Source: Nostoc sp. JL33
GTDB lineage: Bacteria; Cyanobacteriota; Cyanobacteriia; Cyanobacteriales; Nostocaceae
Reading direction: 5' to 3'
NCBI RefSeq assembly: GCF_017114985.1
Contig: NZ_JABXKP010000038.1
Coordinates: 138,736 to 202,735, forward strand
DNA: 64,000 nucleotides
The position numbers and the translations under genes are program-made. Shown here one piece after another: positions 51,109 to 59,675 of this stretch. The notes below the pieces were generated by a model. That model worked only from the letters and a program-made list of their open reading frames with translations. It ran no database searches and was not told the DNA's origin. Numbering within the stretch: position 1 is the first letter of the stretch; the number at the start of each line of letters is the position of its first letter.

Positions 51109-51402
51109 ATGACAGAGGCATTACTTGCTGCTTTGTTTGTATTTGTTTTGGCATCTTTTATCGGCTTTGAAGTCATCAACAAAATCCCACCGACTTTACA
51201 CACGCCCTTAATGTCAGGCTCAAACGCGATTTCTGGGATTGCGGTACTTGGAGCAATAGTTGCTGCTGGTGCGAGAGACACGAGTGTGTCAGTAATTCTC
51301 GGTTTGATTGCTGTGGTATTGGCAACAGTCAACGTTGTGGGTGGTTTTTTAGTGACAGACAGAATGTTGCAAATGTTCAAGAAGAAGGAGATTAAAGCGT
51401 GA
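51109..51402 (+). CDS. pntA2: NAD(P) transhydrogenase alpha subunit, membrane part
   Basis: FVLASFIGFEVINKIPPTLHTPLMSGSNAISGIAVLGAIV. Confidence 0.95.
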   Translation: MTEALLAALFVFVLASFIGFEVINKIPPTLHTPLMSGSNAISGIAVLGAIVAAGARDTSVSVILGLIAVVLATVNVVGGFLVTDRMLQMFKKKEIKA

Positions 51403-52805
51403 GCGACTTTTTACCAACTGGCATTCAGCTGACGTACTTAGTCGCTGCATCGTTATTTATTCTGGGCTTGAAAAAGCTGGGATCACCTGCTACAGCGAGG
51501 AACGGTAATCTCGTAGCGGCTGTGGGGATGCTGCTAGCGATCGCAGCGACAATGCTGGATCAACATGTGTTGAACTACGAGATGATATTGTTGGGCTTGG
51601 CGATTGGATCGGGAATTGGTGCGATCGTTGCCTACAAAGTCCAAATGACCGAAATGCCCCAAATGGTGGGTTTACTCAACGGTTTGGGCGGTGCAGCTTC
51701 GGCATTAGTAGCCGTTGCCGAATTCTGGCGGTTATTAGATAGTTCTCAGCCGATACCCCTAGATGTCAACATTTCCATCCTATTGGACGTGTTAATCGGT
51801 GGTATTACCTTCACGGGTAGTTTTTTAGCCTTTGCCAAATTGCAAGGTTTAATCAGCGGTTCCCCGATTACATTTCCATTCCAGCAACCATTTAACCTTT
51901 TGCTTCTGGGTGCTTATATAGTAGGTAGTGCTTACTTAATCATCACACCAGATAGCTTACCCATATTCTTGGGAGTAGTTGGCGTTTCTTTAGTGTTGGG
52001 TGTGATGTTCGTCATCCCCATTGGTGGCGGCGATATGCCAGTAGTAATCTCGCTGTTGAACTCGTTGTCAGGTGTGGCGGCGGCGGCGGCTGGGTTCGTG
52101 GTGATGAACAATATGTTAATCATCGCTGGGGCTTTGGTAGGTGCATCTGGCTTAATCCTCACCGAGATTATGTGTAAGGCGATGAACCGCTCCTTATTTA
52201 GTGTGCTGTTCAGCGCTTTTGGTACAGGTTCTAGTTCTGGTGGTGGTGCTGCTAGTGGTGGTGCAACTGATCAAAGCGTCCGTAGCATCGATGCCGAAGA
52301 AGGGGCGATGATGTTAGGTTATGCCCGTTCTGTGGTAATTGTACCTGGTTATGGTATGGCAGTTGCCCAAGCGCAACATAGCGTCCGGGAATTGTCAGAT
52401 CAGTTAGAAAAAATGGGCGTTGATGTCAAGTATGCGATTCACCCCGTTGCTGGGAGAATGCCGGGGCACATGAATGTGTTGCTAGCGGAGGCAAATGTGC
52501 CTTATACGCAGTTGTACGACATGGATGATATTAATCCCCAGTTTGATCAAGCAGATGTGGCTTTAGTAATTGGGGCAAATGATGTGGTAAATCCGGCGGC
52601 GCGGAGTGATACAAATAGTCCGATTTATGGTATGCCGATTTTGGAAGTAGATCGGGCGAAGCAGACGATTGTGATTAAGCGCGGGATGAGTACGGGTTTT
52701 GCCGGTGTAGATAATGAGTTGTTCTACAAGGAGAAAACGACGATGCTTTTTGGTGGCGCTAAGGATATGGTGTCGAAGTTGGTTTCGGAAGTGAAGCAAC
52801 TTTAA
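51399..52805 (+). CDS. pntB: NAD(P) transhydrogenase beta subunit
   Basis: GGDMPVVISLLNSLSGVAAAAAGFVV, VVIVPGYGMAVAQAQHSVREL, IHPVAGRMPGHMNVLLAEANVPY. Confidence 0.97.
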   Translation: MSDFLPTGIQLTYLVAASLFILGLKKLGSPATARNGNLVAAVGMLLAIAATMLDQHVLNYEMILLGLAIGSGIGAIVAYKVQMTEMPQMVGLLNGLGGAASALVAVAEFWRLLDSSQPIPLDVNISILLDVLIGGITFTGSFLAFAKLQGLISGSPITFPFQQPFNLLLLGAYIVGSAYLIITPDSLPIFLGVVGVSLVLGVMFVIPIGGGDMPVVISLLNSLSGVAAAAAGFVVMNNMLIIAGALVGASGLILTEIMCKAMNRSLFSVLFSAFGTGSSSGGGAASGGATDQSVRSIDAEEGAMMLGYARSVVIVPGYGMAVAQAQHSVRELSDQLEKMGVDVKYAIHPVAGRMPGHMNVLLAEANVPYTQLYDMDDINPQFDQADVALVIGANDVVNPAARSDTNSPIYGMPILEVDRAKQTIVIKRGMSTGFAGVDNELFYKEKTTMLFGGAKDMVSKLVSEVKQL

Positions 52806-52812
52806 GAGAAAC

Positions 52813-52862
52813 GAACCGCGTTCGCGTAGCGTCTCGCAGAGAAGGGCGCGAAGGGCGCGAAG
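52813..52862. repeat. Short palindromic repeat (gttcgcgtagcgtctcgcagagaagggcgcgaagggcgcgaag)
   Basis: Shares ttcgcgtagcgtctcg core with other copies. Confidence 0.65.
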
Positions 52863-53082
52863 TAAAGAAAGAATTAGAGAGTTGGCTTGCCTTGGCAGTG
52901 TGATATTCCCAGGGCAAGTTTTTTTGTTGGGGAATTACCTCATGCAAAGAATAGAAAGGTTATTTATTATAGATTTGATAATTTAGGAAAATTTTCAGTT
53001 TTGTTATTTTACTTGACATTCTATGTATACTCAATTACTTTTGACTAACAAATTTTAATTTTAGAAGTAAAATTACAGAGTT

Positions 53083-53814
53083 ATGTTAGATCAAGATTTT
53101 TTTAATGATGAGCTTCTTAAAAAACGAGTCGATGTATTTTATGGATATGGTAATTATAAAGGAAATTATTGGTTTATTGGTATGGAAGAAAGAGGAGAAG
53201 ACTTTCAAGATATTAATAAAAGAATAAATATATGGTCAAACAGGGGCAAATATGAAATAGATGATGTTGCAGAATATCATATAGATATGGGAACATGGGA
53301 CGAAAGAATACAACCAACATGGAATAAATTGATTCGCATTGTCTTAAGTGCTAAAGGAACAGGGAATATTGATATAGAAGATGTCCGTAAATATCAAATA
53401 AACGAATTAGCTAGAAAAGATAAAGAGACTTGTTTATTAGAATTATTACCTTTACCTTCACCATCTCTTAAACATTGGATATATGGTGAATATTCTAAGC
53501 TTACTTTTTTATCTAACAGAGATACTTATGAAAATTATTGTCTTGAAAAGCGAATAAATTATATTAGTCAAAGAATAAAAGAATATCAACCTAAAGCTGT
53601 TGTTTTCTATGGTATAGGATGTGAATATTCTTGGAGAAGAATAACTGAAAAAATAACTGATGTTGAGTTTTCACCAACTTCAGAAGGTTTCTTAATTTGT
53701 AGAAATAGTCAGACTGTGTTTGTTATAGCTAAACATCCTGTAGCTAGAGGTGTAACAAGTGAATATTTCCATAATATTGGTAAATCAATCGCTGCTAAAA
53801 TAGCGGAAAAATAA
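53083..53814 (+). CDS. Hypothetical protein, possibly uracil-DNA-glycosylase-fold
   Basis: N-terminal YKGNYWFIGMEERGED and C-terminal TVFVIAKHPVARG resemble spacing of UDG-fold motifs; weak. Confidence 0.4.
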   Translation: MLDQDFFNDELLKKRVDVFYGYGNYKGNYWFIGMEERGEDFQDINKRINIWSNRGKYEIDDVAEYHIDMGTWDERIQPTWNKLIRIVLSAKGTGNIDIEDVRKYQINELARKDKETCLLELLPLPSPSLKHWIYGEYSKLTFLSNRDTYENYCLEKRINYISQRIKEYQPKAVVFYGIGCEYSWRRITEKITDVEFSPTSEGFLICRNSQTVFVIAKHPVARGVTSEYFHNIGKSIAAKIAEK

Positions 53815-53929
53815 TTATTTGCTTAGTTTGTGGTTCGTTTAAAAAAGTGATCGCCAAAACTCCACCGTGCGATCGCCTCTTCTCTTCTGATTCTCTGTTC
53901 TCTGCGCCTGGAGTGGTTCGTTAAAAAAA

Positions 53930-54015
53930 GCGTAGGCGTTCGCGTAGCGTCTCGTAGAGAAGGCATCGCCAAAACTCGACAGTGCGTAGGCAAAGCCCGC
54001 CGCAGGCATCGCTCG
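53930..54015. repeat. Palindromic repeat cluster
   Basis: gcgtaggcgttcgcgtagcgtctcgtagagaaggcatcgcc...gcgtaggcaaagcccgccgcaggcatcgc. Confidence 0.75.
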
Positions 54016-54024
54016 GTTTATTTT

Positions 54025-54474
54025 CTAAATTTCTTGCCATTCTCTAGCATCAATAAAAATAGATAGATGTTTTTTATTGCTTGTGGCAATAATAACCTCA
54101 TGCCCATAATTAGCAACTAAAATAGATTGAGATGCCAAAATTACATCGCCATCTAAAGCTTTATTATCTGCTGTAGATTTACCTTGATTTCGGACTTCAG
54201 CCCATAACTCTGCTGCTTTCAACATCACTTCTGTTGTAATAGGAAGATAAATAATTTCTGACTTGAGTTGATTAAGTTTTCTAATTCCTGATAATTTATT
54301 TGCCCTTAATAATTCCCGTCTAATTTCATAATCTATAATTTCTGGTAAAATTACTTCATATCCTCTCTCAAAGAGCATATAAAACCATTCTTGACATTGC
54401 ACAGCTAGAGGCGTTGCTTTTGGATTAGTAATTAATCCCACAGGTGCAGAATCTAAGATAATAACCTTACTCAT
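54025..54474 (-). CDS. PIN-domain nuclease/toxin
   Basis: VIILDSAPVGLITNP...YEVILPEIIDYEIRRELLR...NKALDGDVILASQSILV...ATSNKKHLSIFIDAREW. Confidence 0.8.
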   Translation of the reverse strand: MSKVIILDSAPVGLITNPKATPLAVQCQEWFYMLFERGYEVILPEIIDYEIRRELLRANKLSGIRKLNQLKSEIIYLPITTEVMLKAAELWAEVRNQGKSTADNKALDGDVILASQSILVANYGHEVIIATSNKKHLSIFIDAREWQEI

Positions 54475-54480
54475 CCTATT

Positions 54481-54834
54481 TTAAATAGAAATCCCTTTCA
54501 TAGATTCAATAATTTCTAAGATGTTTTGTTGTTCTTCTTCTTCATCTAACTCATTCCATGACTCAAATATTTTTTTGATGTTTGTTTTCCTTTCTTGTTG
54601 TTTTACGGCATCACTATGATTAATTTCATTAAGAGCATTTTCCCAGTTATTTAATGATGTCTGTTTCATCGTCACACTTTGACGAAATAGACGTACAATT
54701 TGTAGTAATTCTGGTAGATATTGTTCTGGAGTTTGTTGAATTTCTAATAATAGTTCAGCGCGTGGTGTAGTTGATGATTGTGCTGTGAGCGGTTGATTAT
54801 TGTTCATAAATACCTTGCAAGTAGATAATTTCAA
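54481..54834 (-). CDS. Putative cognate antitoxin of the PIN protein
   Basis: Directly upstream of and co-oriented with the PIN gene; acidic helical C-terminus; likely start MNNNQPL. Confidence 0.5.
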   Translation of the reverse strand: MKLSTCKVFMNNNQPLTAQSSTTPRAELLLEIQQTPEQYLPELLQIVRLFRQSVTMKQTSLNNWENALNEINHSDAVKQQERKTNIKKIFESWNELDEEEEQQNILEIIESMKGISI

Positions 54835-54876
54835 AACACGAGTAGATATTAATCAGTTTTAGCACTGGTAGTTATA

Positions 54877-55248
54877 TTATATTTTAGCGTGAATGGCTAT
54901 TAGCGAATTGGTGTAATTACTACTGACAGAAATAATTGCCCCTACTTCTAAATCTGTCTGACATTCCCTTAAAACTTCCGTCAAACGCTCATTAATTGCG
55001 TTGTAATTTTCATTTCCTAATCTAAACAAAATTACACTGGGTAAATTATCCCCACTAGTGGCTAAAAGTTGGGCAAAATCCAAGTCTACAGTTAATAAAA
55101 TCCTCCCTTCTGTACGAGCTTTCACTAAAATCTGCTCATCTGGTAGTCTTTGCAACCCTTCATCGCGCAAATGTACCACATCATAACCAGCACTACGCAA
55201 CCAAGACACAGTGCGTAGAGAAATTCCCATATCAGCTAAAAATTTCAT
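54877..55248 (-). CDS. DUF5615 PIN-like toxin
   Basis: MKFLADMGISLRTVSWLRSAGYDVVHLRDEGLQRLPDEQILVKARTEGRILLTVDLDFAQLLA. Confidence 0.88.
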   Translation of the reverse strand: MKFLADMGISLRTVSWLRSAGYDVVHLRDEGLQRLPDEQILVKARTEGRILLTVDLDFAQLLATSGDNLPSVILFRLGNENYNAINERLTEVLRECQTDLEVGAIISVSSNYTNSLIAIHAKI

Positions 55249-55257
55249 TTTACTTAA

Positions 55258-55488
55258 TTAAGCCGTTTTGAAGGGATAAACCCGTTCTTGAGTTAACCAA
55301 GCTGCGTAAAGTAAAGATTGACGAATATCCTCTGGTTCTAAATCAGGATATTCTTCTAAAATCTCCTCTACAGGTTTGCCATTAGCTACCAAATTAACCA
55401 CCGATGAAACTGGAATCCGCATCCCGCGAATGCACGCTTGTCTCGCCATCATGTGAGGATTAAATGTAATTCTTTCCAGACCTAACAT
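55258..55488 (-). CDS. DUF433 antitoxin
   Basis: RITFNPHMMARQACIRGMRIPVSSVVNLVANGKPVEEILEEYPDLEPEDIRQSLLYAAWL. Confidence 0.9.
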   Translation of the reverse strand: MLGLERITFNPHMMARQACIRGMRIPVSSVVNLVANGKPVEEILEEYPDLEPEDIRQSLLYAAWLTQERVYPFKTA

Positions 55489-55574
55489 AAATTATTTTTT
55501 TGTAATATCTTCTAGTGTCCATAAATTGCCTGAGCATAGAGGCGATAACTACAGTAGGCTAGGCAGTTCCAAAA

Positions 55575-55815
55575 CTCTGCGTAGGCGTTCGCGTAGCGTT
55601 CCGCAGGAAAGCCCGCCAAAGGCATCGCCCTCTTTTTCCTCTGTGTCCTCTGCACCTGGAGTGGTTCGTTAAAAAGAGCGTAGGCATTCGCGTAGCGTTC
55701 CGCAGGAAAGCCCACCGACCTACTAACAGTGCGTCTGGTAGAGTTGGCATCGCAGTTGCCCGCCAAAATCTCGATTGTGCGTAGGCGTTCGCGTAGCCTC
55801 TCCAAGAGTTGGCAT
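55575..55815. repeat. Palindromic repeat cluster
   Basis: gcgtaggcgttcgcgtagcgttccgcaggaaagcccgcc... repeated with variations. Confidence 0.8.
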
Positions 55816-55829
55816 GACCTGTTTTATTC

Positions 55830-58800
55830 TTAACTAACTATCCGTTTTATCGGGATTTCTATCCAGAACTCACAGCCTTTGCCAGGTTCAGAAACACACT
55901 TGATATTACCGCCGTGTTTTTCCACAATAATTTGGTAGCTAATAGATAACCCCAAACCAGTACCTTGTCCAGGTTGTTTGGTGGTAAAGAAAGGTTCAAA
56001 AATGCGCGATCGCATCATCTCTGGAATCCCACAACCATTGTCAGCAATCCAAATCAGAATAGTATTCCCTTCTATGACTTCTGTACGAATCCAAACTTTA
56101 GGATTATCAATTATTTTTCCAGCTTTCTCTGAGTTTTCCAGTGCATCGATCGCATTGTTGAGAATATTCATAAATACCTGATTCATCTGGGCTGCATAGC
56201 AGACTACCAGGGGCAATTCACTATATTGCTTAACTACCTCAATAGCAAAAGAATTAGTCTTTGGTTGCAGTCGATGTTGTAAAATTAGCAAAGTACTTTC
56301 GATGCCTTCATGAAGGTCAACTGGCTTCATTCCTGTTTCGTCAAGTCGAGAAAAACTTCGCAACGACAAAACTAATTGAGAGATCCGCTCTGCCCCTATC
56401 TGCATAGAAGCAAGAATTTTGGGCAAGTCATCACTAATGAAATCTAAATCCATTGCTGCTGCTTGCTTTTTAATTTCTCCTGTTGCCTTAGTAGGATACT
56501 CTTTTTGATAGAGGCGCAGTAATTTAAATAAATTTTCGGCATGTTCCGTAACATAAGTGATGTTGCCATAAATAAAACTAATCGGGTTGTTAATTTCATG
56601 TGCTACACCAGCAACTAACTGCCCTAAGCCTGCCATTTTTTCACTTTGAATTAGCTGACTCTGAGTGTTTTGTAATTCTTTAAGAGTCTGGGTCAGCTCT
56701 TCTTTTTGACGTTGAGTTTGTTCGAGTAATTCTGCTTGCTGAAGTCCTACCCCTAACTGAGTACCAATCTGCATCAGCAAATCTACCTCATCTTCTTGCC
56801 AATCACGGGGTTTGAGATTTTGATAAGCTGCTAGTAATCCCCAGAGTTTCTCACCCTGAAAAATCGGCACAATTATATATGCCCTAGCCTCCATTAGTTC
56901 GAGTAGGGCAATATCACAGATAGAATAATTGGCGTTGTAAATATCTTTAATGGCAATACTTTTACTATTAGCAAAATCTCCGGCTTGGGTTTCTTGCAAG
57001 TAATTACTTGCTCCGGCGTAGCCCGTCGTAGACATCGCAGGTACAATTTCCTTTACTGGTGTCCAACCTTGGGCTAAAGACTCAGCAACAAATTCGCCAC
57101 TCCAATCAGCCCGGAATCGATAGATTGTCACTCGATCAACTTCCAATAGCCGCCGGACTTCTTCTGTACTGGTGGCAAAGATGGTGTCAATATCAAGAGA
57201 CTGGCGAATTCTCTCCACCGTTACAGCTAACGCCTTCTCCCTTTGGGCTGCTTTCCGTTCTCGTTCGGCGGCTTTAGCCAGTCTTTGAGCTTGCACCTGC
57301 ACCTGTCTCAATGACTCAGCTTGCTGTAATGCTACCCCCAACTGGACGCCAACTTGTGCCAACAAGTTGATTTCCTCATCTTGCCAATAACGGGGCTGGG
57401 AGTTTTGATCAGCTACTAACAATCCCCACGGCTTTTCGCCCTGAGAAATTGGCACAAAAACTTCATTATCTGCATATTCCTTCTTACCCGCTTGCTTTCC
57501 TTGCACAAGAAAGCGTTCGATCACAGGCTGCGACTTAACTACTGGTATCCAGCCATCAACAATGGAATCAACGACAAATTCGCCACTCCCATCAGGATAG
57601 AAGCGATAAATTGCGACTCGTTCCACTTCTAATAGCCGTCGAACTTCTTGAGTAGTTGTATTAAAGATAGTGTCAATGTCCAGAGACTGACGAATTTTTT
57701 CTACGGTGTTTGCCAAAGCCCTCTGTCGTTCTGCGGCTTTGCTAATCTCTGCGGCTTGAATTTGTGTTTGTCGTAAGAATTCCGCTTGCTGCAAGGCTAC
57801 GCCTAGTTGAATACCAACTTGGGTAAGCAAGTAGATTTCATCTTCTTGCCAATCACGGGTTTTCTTGTTCTGGTATACTGCTAGCAAGCCCCAAAGCTTT
57901 TGACCGTGGTAAATAGCCAGGATCACATAAGCTTTTGCCTGATAGCTCTCTAATACCTTAATGTAGCAGTCGCTAAAACCTGCACTGTAAATATCATTAC
58001 AAACACGGTATAATTCACAGTTGCTGAAGCGACCACCCTGTTTATCTTGTAAGTAAGTATCAGCTAATGGGGGTTTAGCTAAATCTTTGGCGCTACATTC
58101 GCTGATGTTTTCCTTCAATTCTGGTCGCAGCAACTGCTCTTGCATTAGGTAAGACCAACCTTCTGCCACTGATTCAAACACAAATTCACCACTCCAATCT
58201 GCATTGAAGCGATAAATAGCCACGCGGTCAGCATTCAGCACTTGTCTAAGTTCTGTGGTACTTGTGTAGAAAATCTTTTCCAAGTCTAGAGACTGACGAA
58301 CTTTCTCAATGGTTATGGCTATGGTTTTCTGCCATTGTGCTGCTTTTTCTGCGGCTTTTGCTTGTGCTAGTTGTGCTGATTGTAATTTCACTTGTTCGAG
58401 GTAATCTGCTTGCTGCAAGGCAACTCCCAGATGTTCGGCGATTAATTGCACAAACTCAATTTCTGATGCTTCCCATTGGCGAGGACTACTACACTGATGA
58501 ATACACAGCAATCCCCATAAATCTTTACCTTTGATCAAGGGGGCGGTTATATTGGCACGTACCTGGAATCTTTCTAGCATTTGGACGTGACAATCACTGA
58601 TACTAGCTTGATATATATCAGCCATTGCTTTAATCCGACCTTGCTGATATAGTGTTGCAAACTCCGCAGCAAAGCAGTGGTCGCTCAGTTTGACTGCTAG
58701 TGCCGAACCCCATTCTGCTCCCACATCTTCATAAATAAATTCCCCTTCCCATCCCAATTCGGGATAAAAACGAAACACACTAACCCGATCAGTTTTCAGA

Positions 58801-58988
58801 AGCTGGCGTACTTCAGTGACTGTAATTTTGAAGATGGCTTCTATGTCTAGAGACTCGCGAATGCGGGCAATAACTCCAGACAAGGCTTTTTGTTGCTCAT
58901 TCTGAGGCAGAGAGAATGCCATATCTGAATCAGATTCTTGCTGCTCTGAATTGGGTTGTATAGGTTGAATATTAGAGGCGTTTTCCAT
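55830..58988 (-). CDS. Sensor histidine kinase with four GAF domains
   Basis: Four repeats of RQSLD(I/L)xxIFxxTxxEVRxLLxxDRVxIYRF; [58 protein letters not shown]. Confidence 0.95.
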   Translation of the reverse strand: MENASNIQPIQPNSEQQESDSDMAFSLPQNEQQKALSGVIARIRESLDIEAIFKITVTEVRQLLKTDRVSVFRFYPELGWEGEFIYEDVGAEWGSALAVKLSDHCFAAEFATLYQQGRIKAMADIYQASISDCHVQMLERFQVRANITAPLIKGKDLWGLLCIHQCSSPRQWEASEIEFVQLIAEHLGVALQQADYLEQVKLQSAQLAQAKAAEKAAQWQKTIAITIEKVRQSLDLEKIFYTSTTELRQVLNADRVAIYRFNADWSGEFVFESVAEGWSYLMQEQLLRPELKENISECSAKDLAKPPLADTYLQDKQGGRFSNCELYRVCNDIYSAGFSDCYIKVLESYQAKAYVILAIYHGQKLWGLLAVYQNKKTRDWQEDEIYLLTQVGIQLGVALQQAEFLRQTQIQAAEISKAAERQRALANTVEKIRQSLDIDTIFNTTTQEVRRLLEVERVAIYRFYPDGSGEFVVDSIVDGWIPVVKSQPVIERFLVQGKQAGKKEYADNEVFVPISQGEKPWGLLVADQNSQPRYWQDEEINLLAQVGVQLGVALQQAESLRQVQVQAQRLAKAAERERKAAQREKALAVTVERIRQSLDIDTIFATSTEEVRRLLEVDRVTIYRFRADWSGEFVAESLAQGWTPVKEIVPAMSTTGYAGASNYLQETQAGDFANSKSIAIKDIYNANYSICDIALLELMEARAYIIVPIFQGEKLWGLLAAYQNLKPRDWQEDEVDLLMQIGTQLGVGLQQAELLEQTQRQKEELTQTLKELQNTQSQLIQSEKMAGLGQLVAGVAHEINNPISFIYGNITYVTEHAENLFKLLRLYQKEYPTKATGEIKKQAAAMDLDFISDDLPKILASMQIGAERISQLVLSLRSFSRLDETGMKPVDLHEGIESTLLILQHRLQPKTNSFAIEVVKQYSELPLVVCYAAQMNQVFMNILNNAIDALENSEKAGKIIDNPKVWIRTEVIEGNTILIWIADNGCGIPEMMRSRIFEPFFTTKQPGQGTGLGLSISYQIIVEKHGGNIKCVSEPGKGCEFWIEIPIKRIVS
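57015..57038. repeat. Short repeat inside the GAF kinase CDS
   Basis: ggcgtagcccgtcgtagacatcgc, exact 24-bp match to 63485-63508. Confidence 0.9.
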
Positions 58989-59077
58989 TCCCAGTCGGAT
59001 TTTAAATATTGAAAGTCTTCTATCTCATAATTCCCCTAGACAGTAGAAAGGTAACAATTATTTCTTTTAAATACCAG

Positions 59078-59124
59078 AAAAACATTGTAGGGACACGATA
59101 ATATCGTGTCCCTACAATGTTTTT
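59078..59124. repeat. 47-bp near-perfect palindrome; candidate bidirectional terminator
   Basis: AAAAACATTGTAGGGACACGATA-A-TATCGTGTCCCTACAATGTTTTT. Confidence 0.85.
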
Positions 59125-59138
59125 CAATCACGAGAAAA

Positions 59139-59303
59139 TTATCGCCGCTTAGGAGTGGCGCTGCGGGTGGTGCGTTTCTCTTCATCTCGACGACGGCGAT
59201 CGCGCCAATCTGCCAGTGTTAAATAACCAATACCACCAGTGACTACTACGAGCAGCACTACAGCAAATAAAGCCAAAATACTCAAGAATGGACTTTCCAC
59301 CAT
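59139..59303 (-). CDS. Small membrane protein (54 aa) downstream of petN; absent from ORF track
   Basis: MVESPFLSILALFAVVLLVVVTGGIGYLTLADWRDRRRRDEEKRTTRSATPKRR. Confidence 0.7.
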   Translation of the reverse strand: MVESPFLSILALFAVVLLVVVTGGIGYLTLADWRDRRRRDEEKRTTRSATPKRR

Positions 59304-59307
59304 GCCT

Positions 59308-59397
59308 CTACAGTCCGTTACGTCCCCAGACTACCATTGCAATTGACCAAGTGAACACAACTAACAGTGATACCCAACCTAGTGTCAAAATCTCCAT
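59308..59397 (-). CDS. petN: Cytochrome b6-f complex subunit 8 (29 aa); absent from ORF track
   Basis: [29 protein letters not shown]. Confidence 0.95.
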   Translation of the reverse strand: MEILTLGWVSLLVVFTWSIAMVVWGRNGL

Positions 59398-59494
59398 AGT
59401 CCCACTTTTCAAATAATTACAAAAGGTTTCTAATATTTATCATACAGGGATTGGGCAGGCTGAGATTTTTTTTATCAATAACATTGGAACTTTG

Positions 59495-59530
59495 GCGGGC
59501 GATGTCTACGACGAGCGTAGCTGCCGCAAA
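59495..59530. repeat. Variant of the gcgatgtctacgacggg repeat
   Basis: ggcgggcgatgtctacgacgagcgtagctgccgc. Confidence 0.6.
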
Positions 59531-59675
59531 GGACACACATCTTTTCTTGGTACGGTAGTACTTTACCTGATAATGAAGACGAATGTAAAAAAGTAGCGAT
59601 CGCGGTTTTCCACTTGATGCTTTGGGAATACTAGGCTTATGGATATATATTTCAAATCCAGCAACCCCTAATATT

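Noticed and set aside
55512-55805. Overlapping 97- and 63-aa minus ORFs with repeated FPAERYANAYA / LRNATRMPT
   Set aside because: Repetition comes from palindromic DNA repeats read in frame, not a repeat protein.
55575-55815. Possible CRISPR array from regularly recurring motifs
   Set aside because: Repeat units are variable, irregularly spaced, palindromic and dispersed through the window; no uniform spacers and no cas genes.
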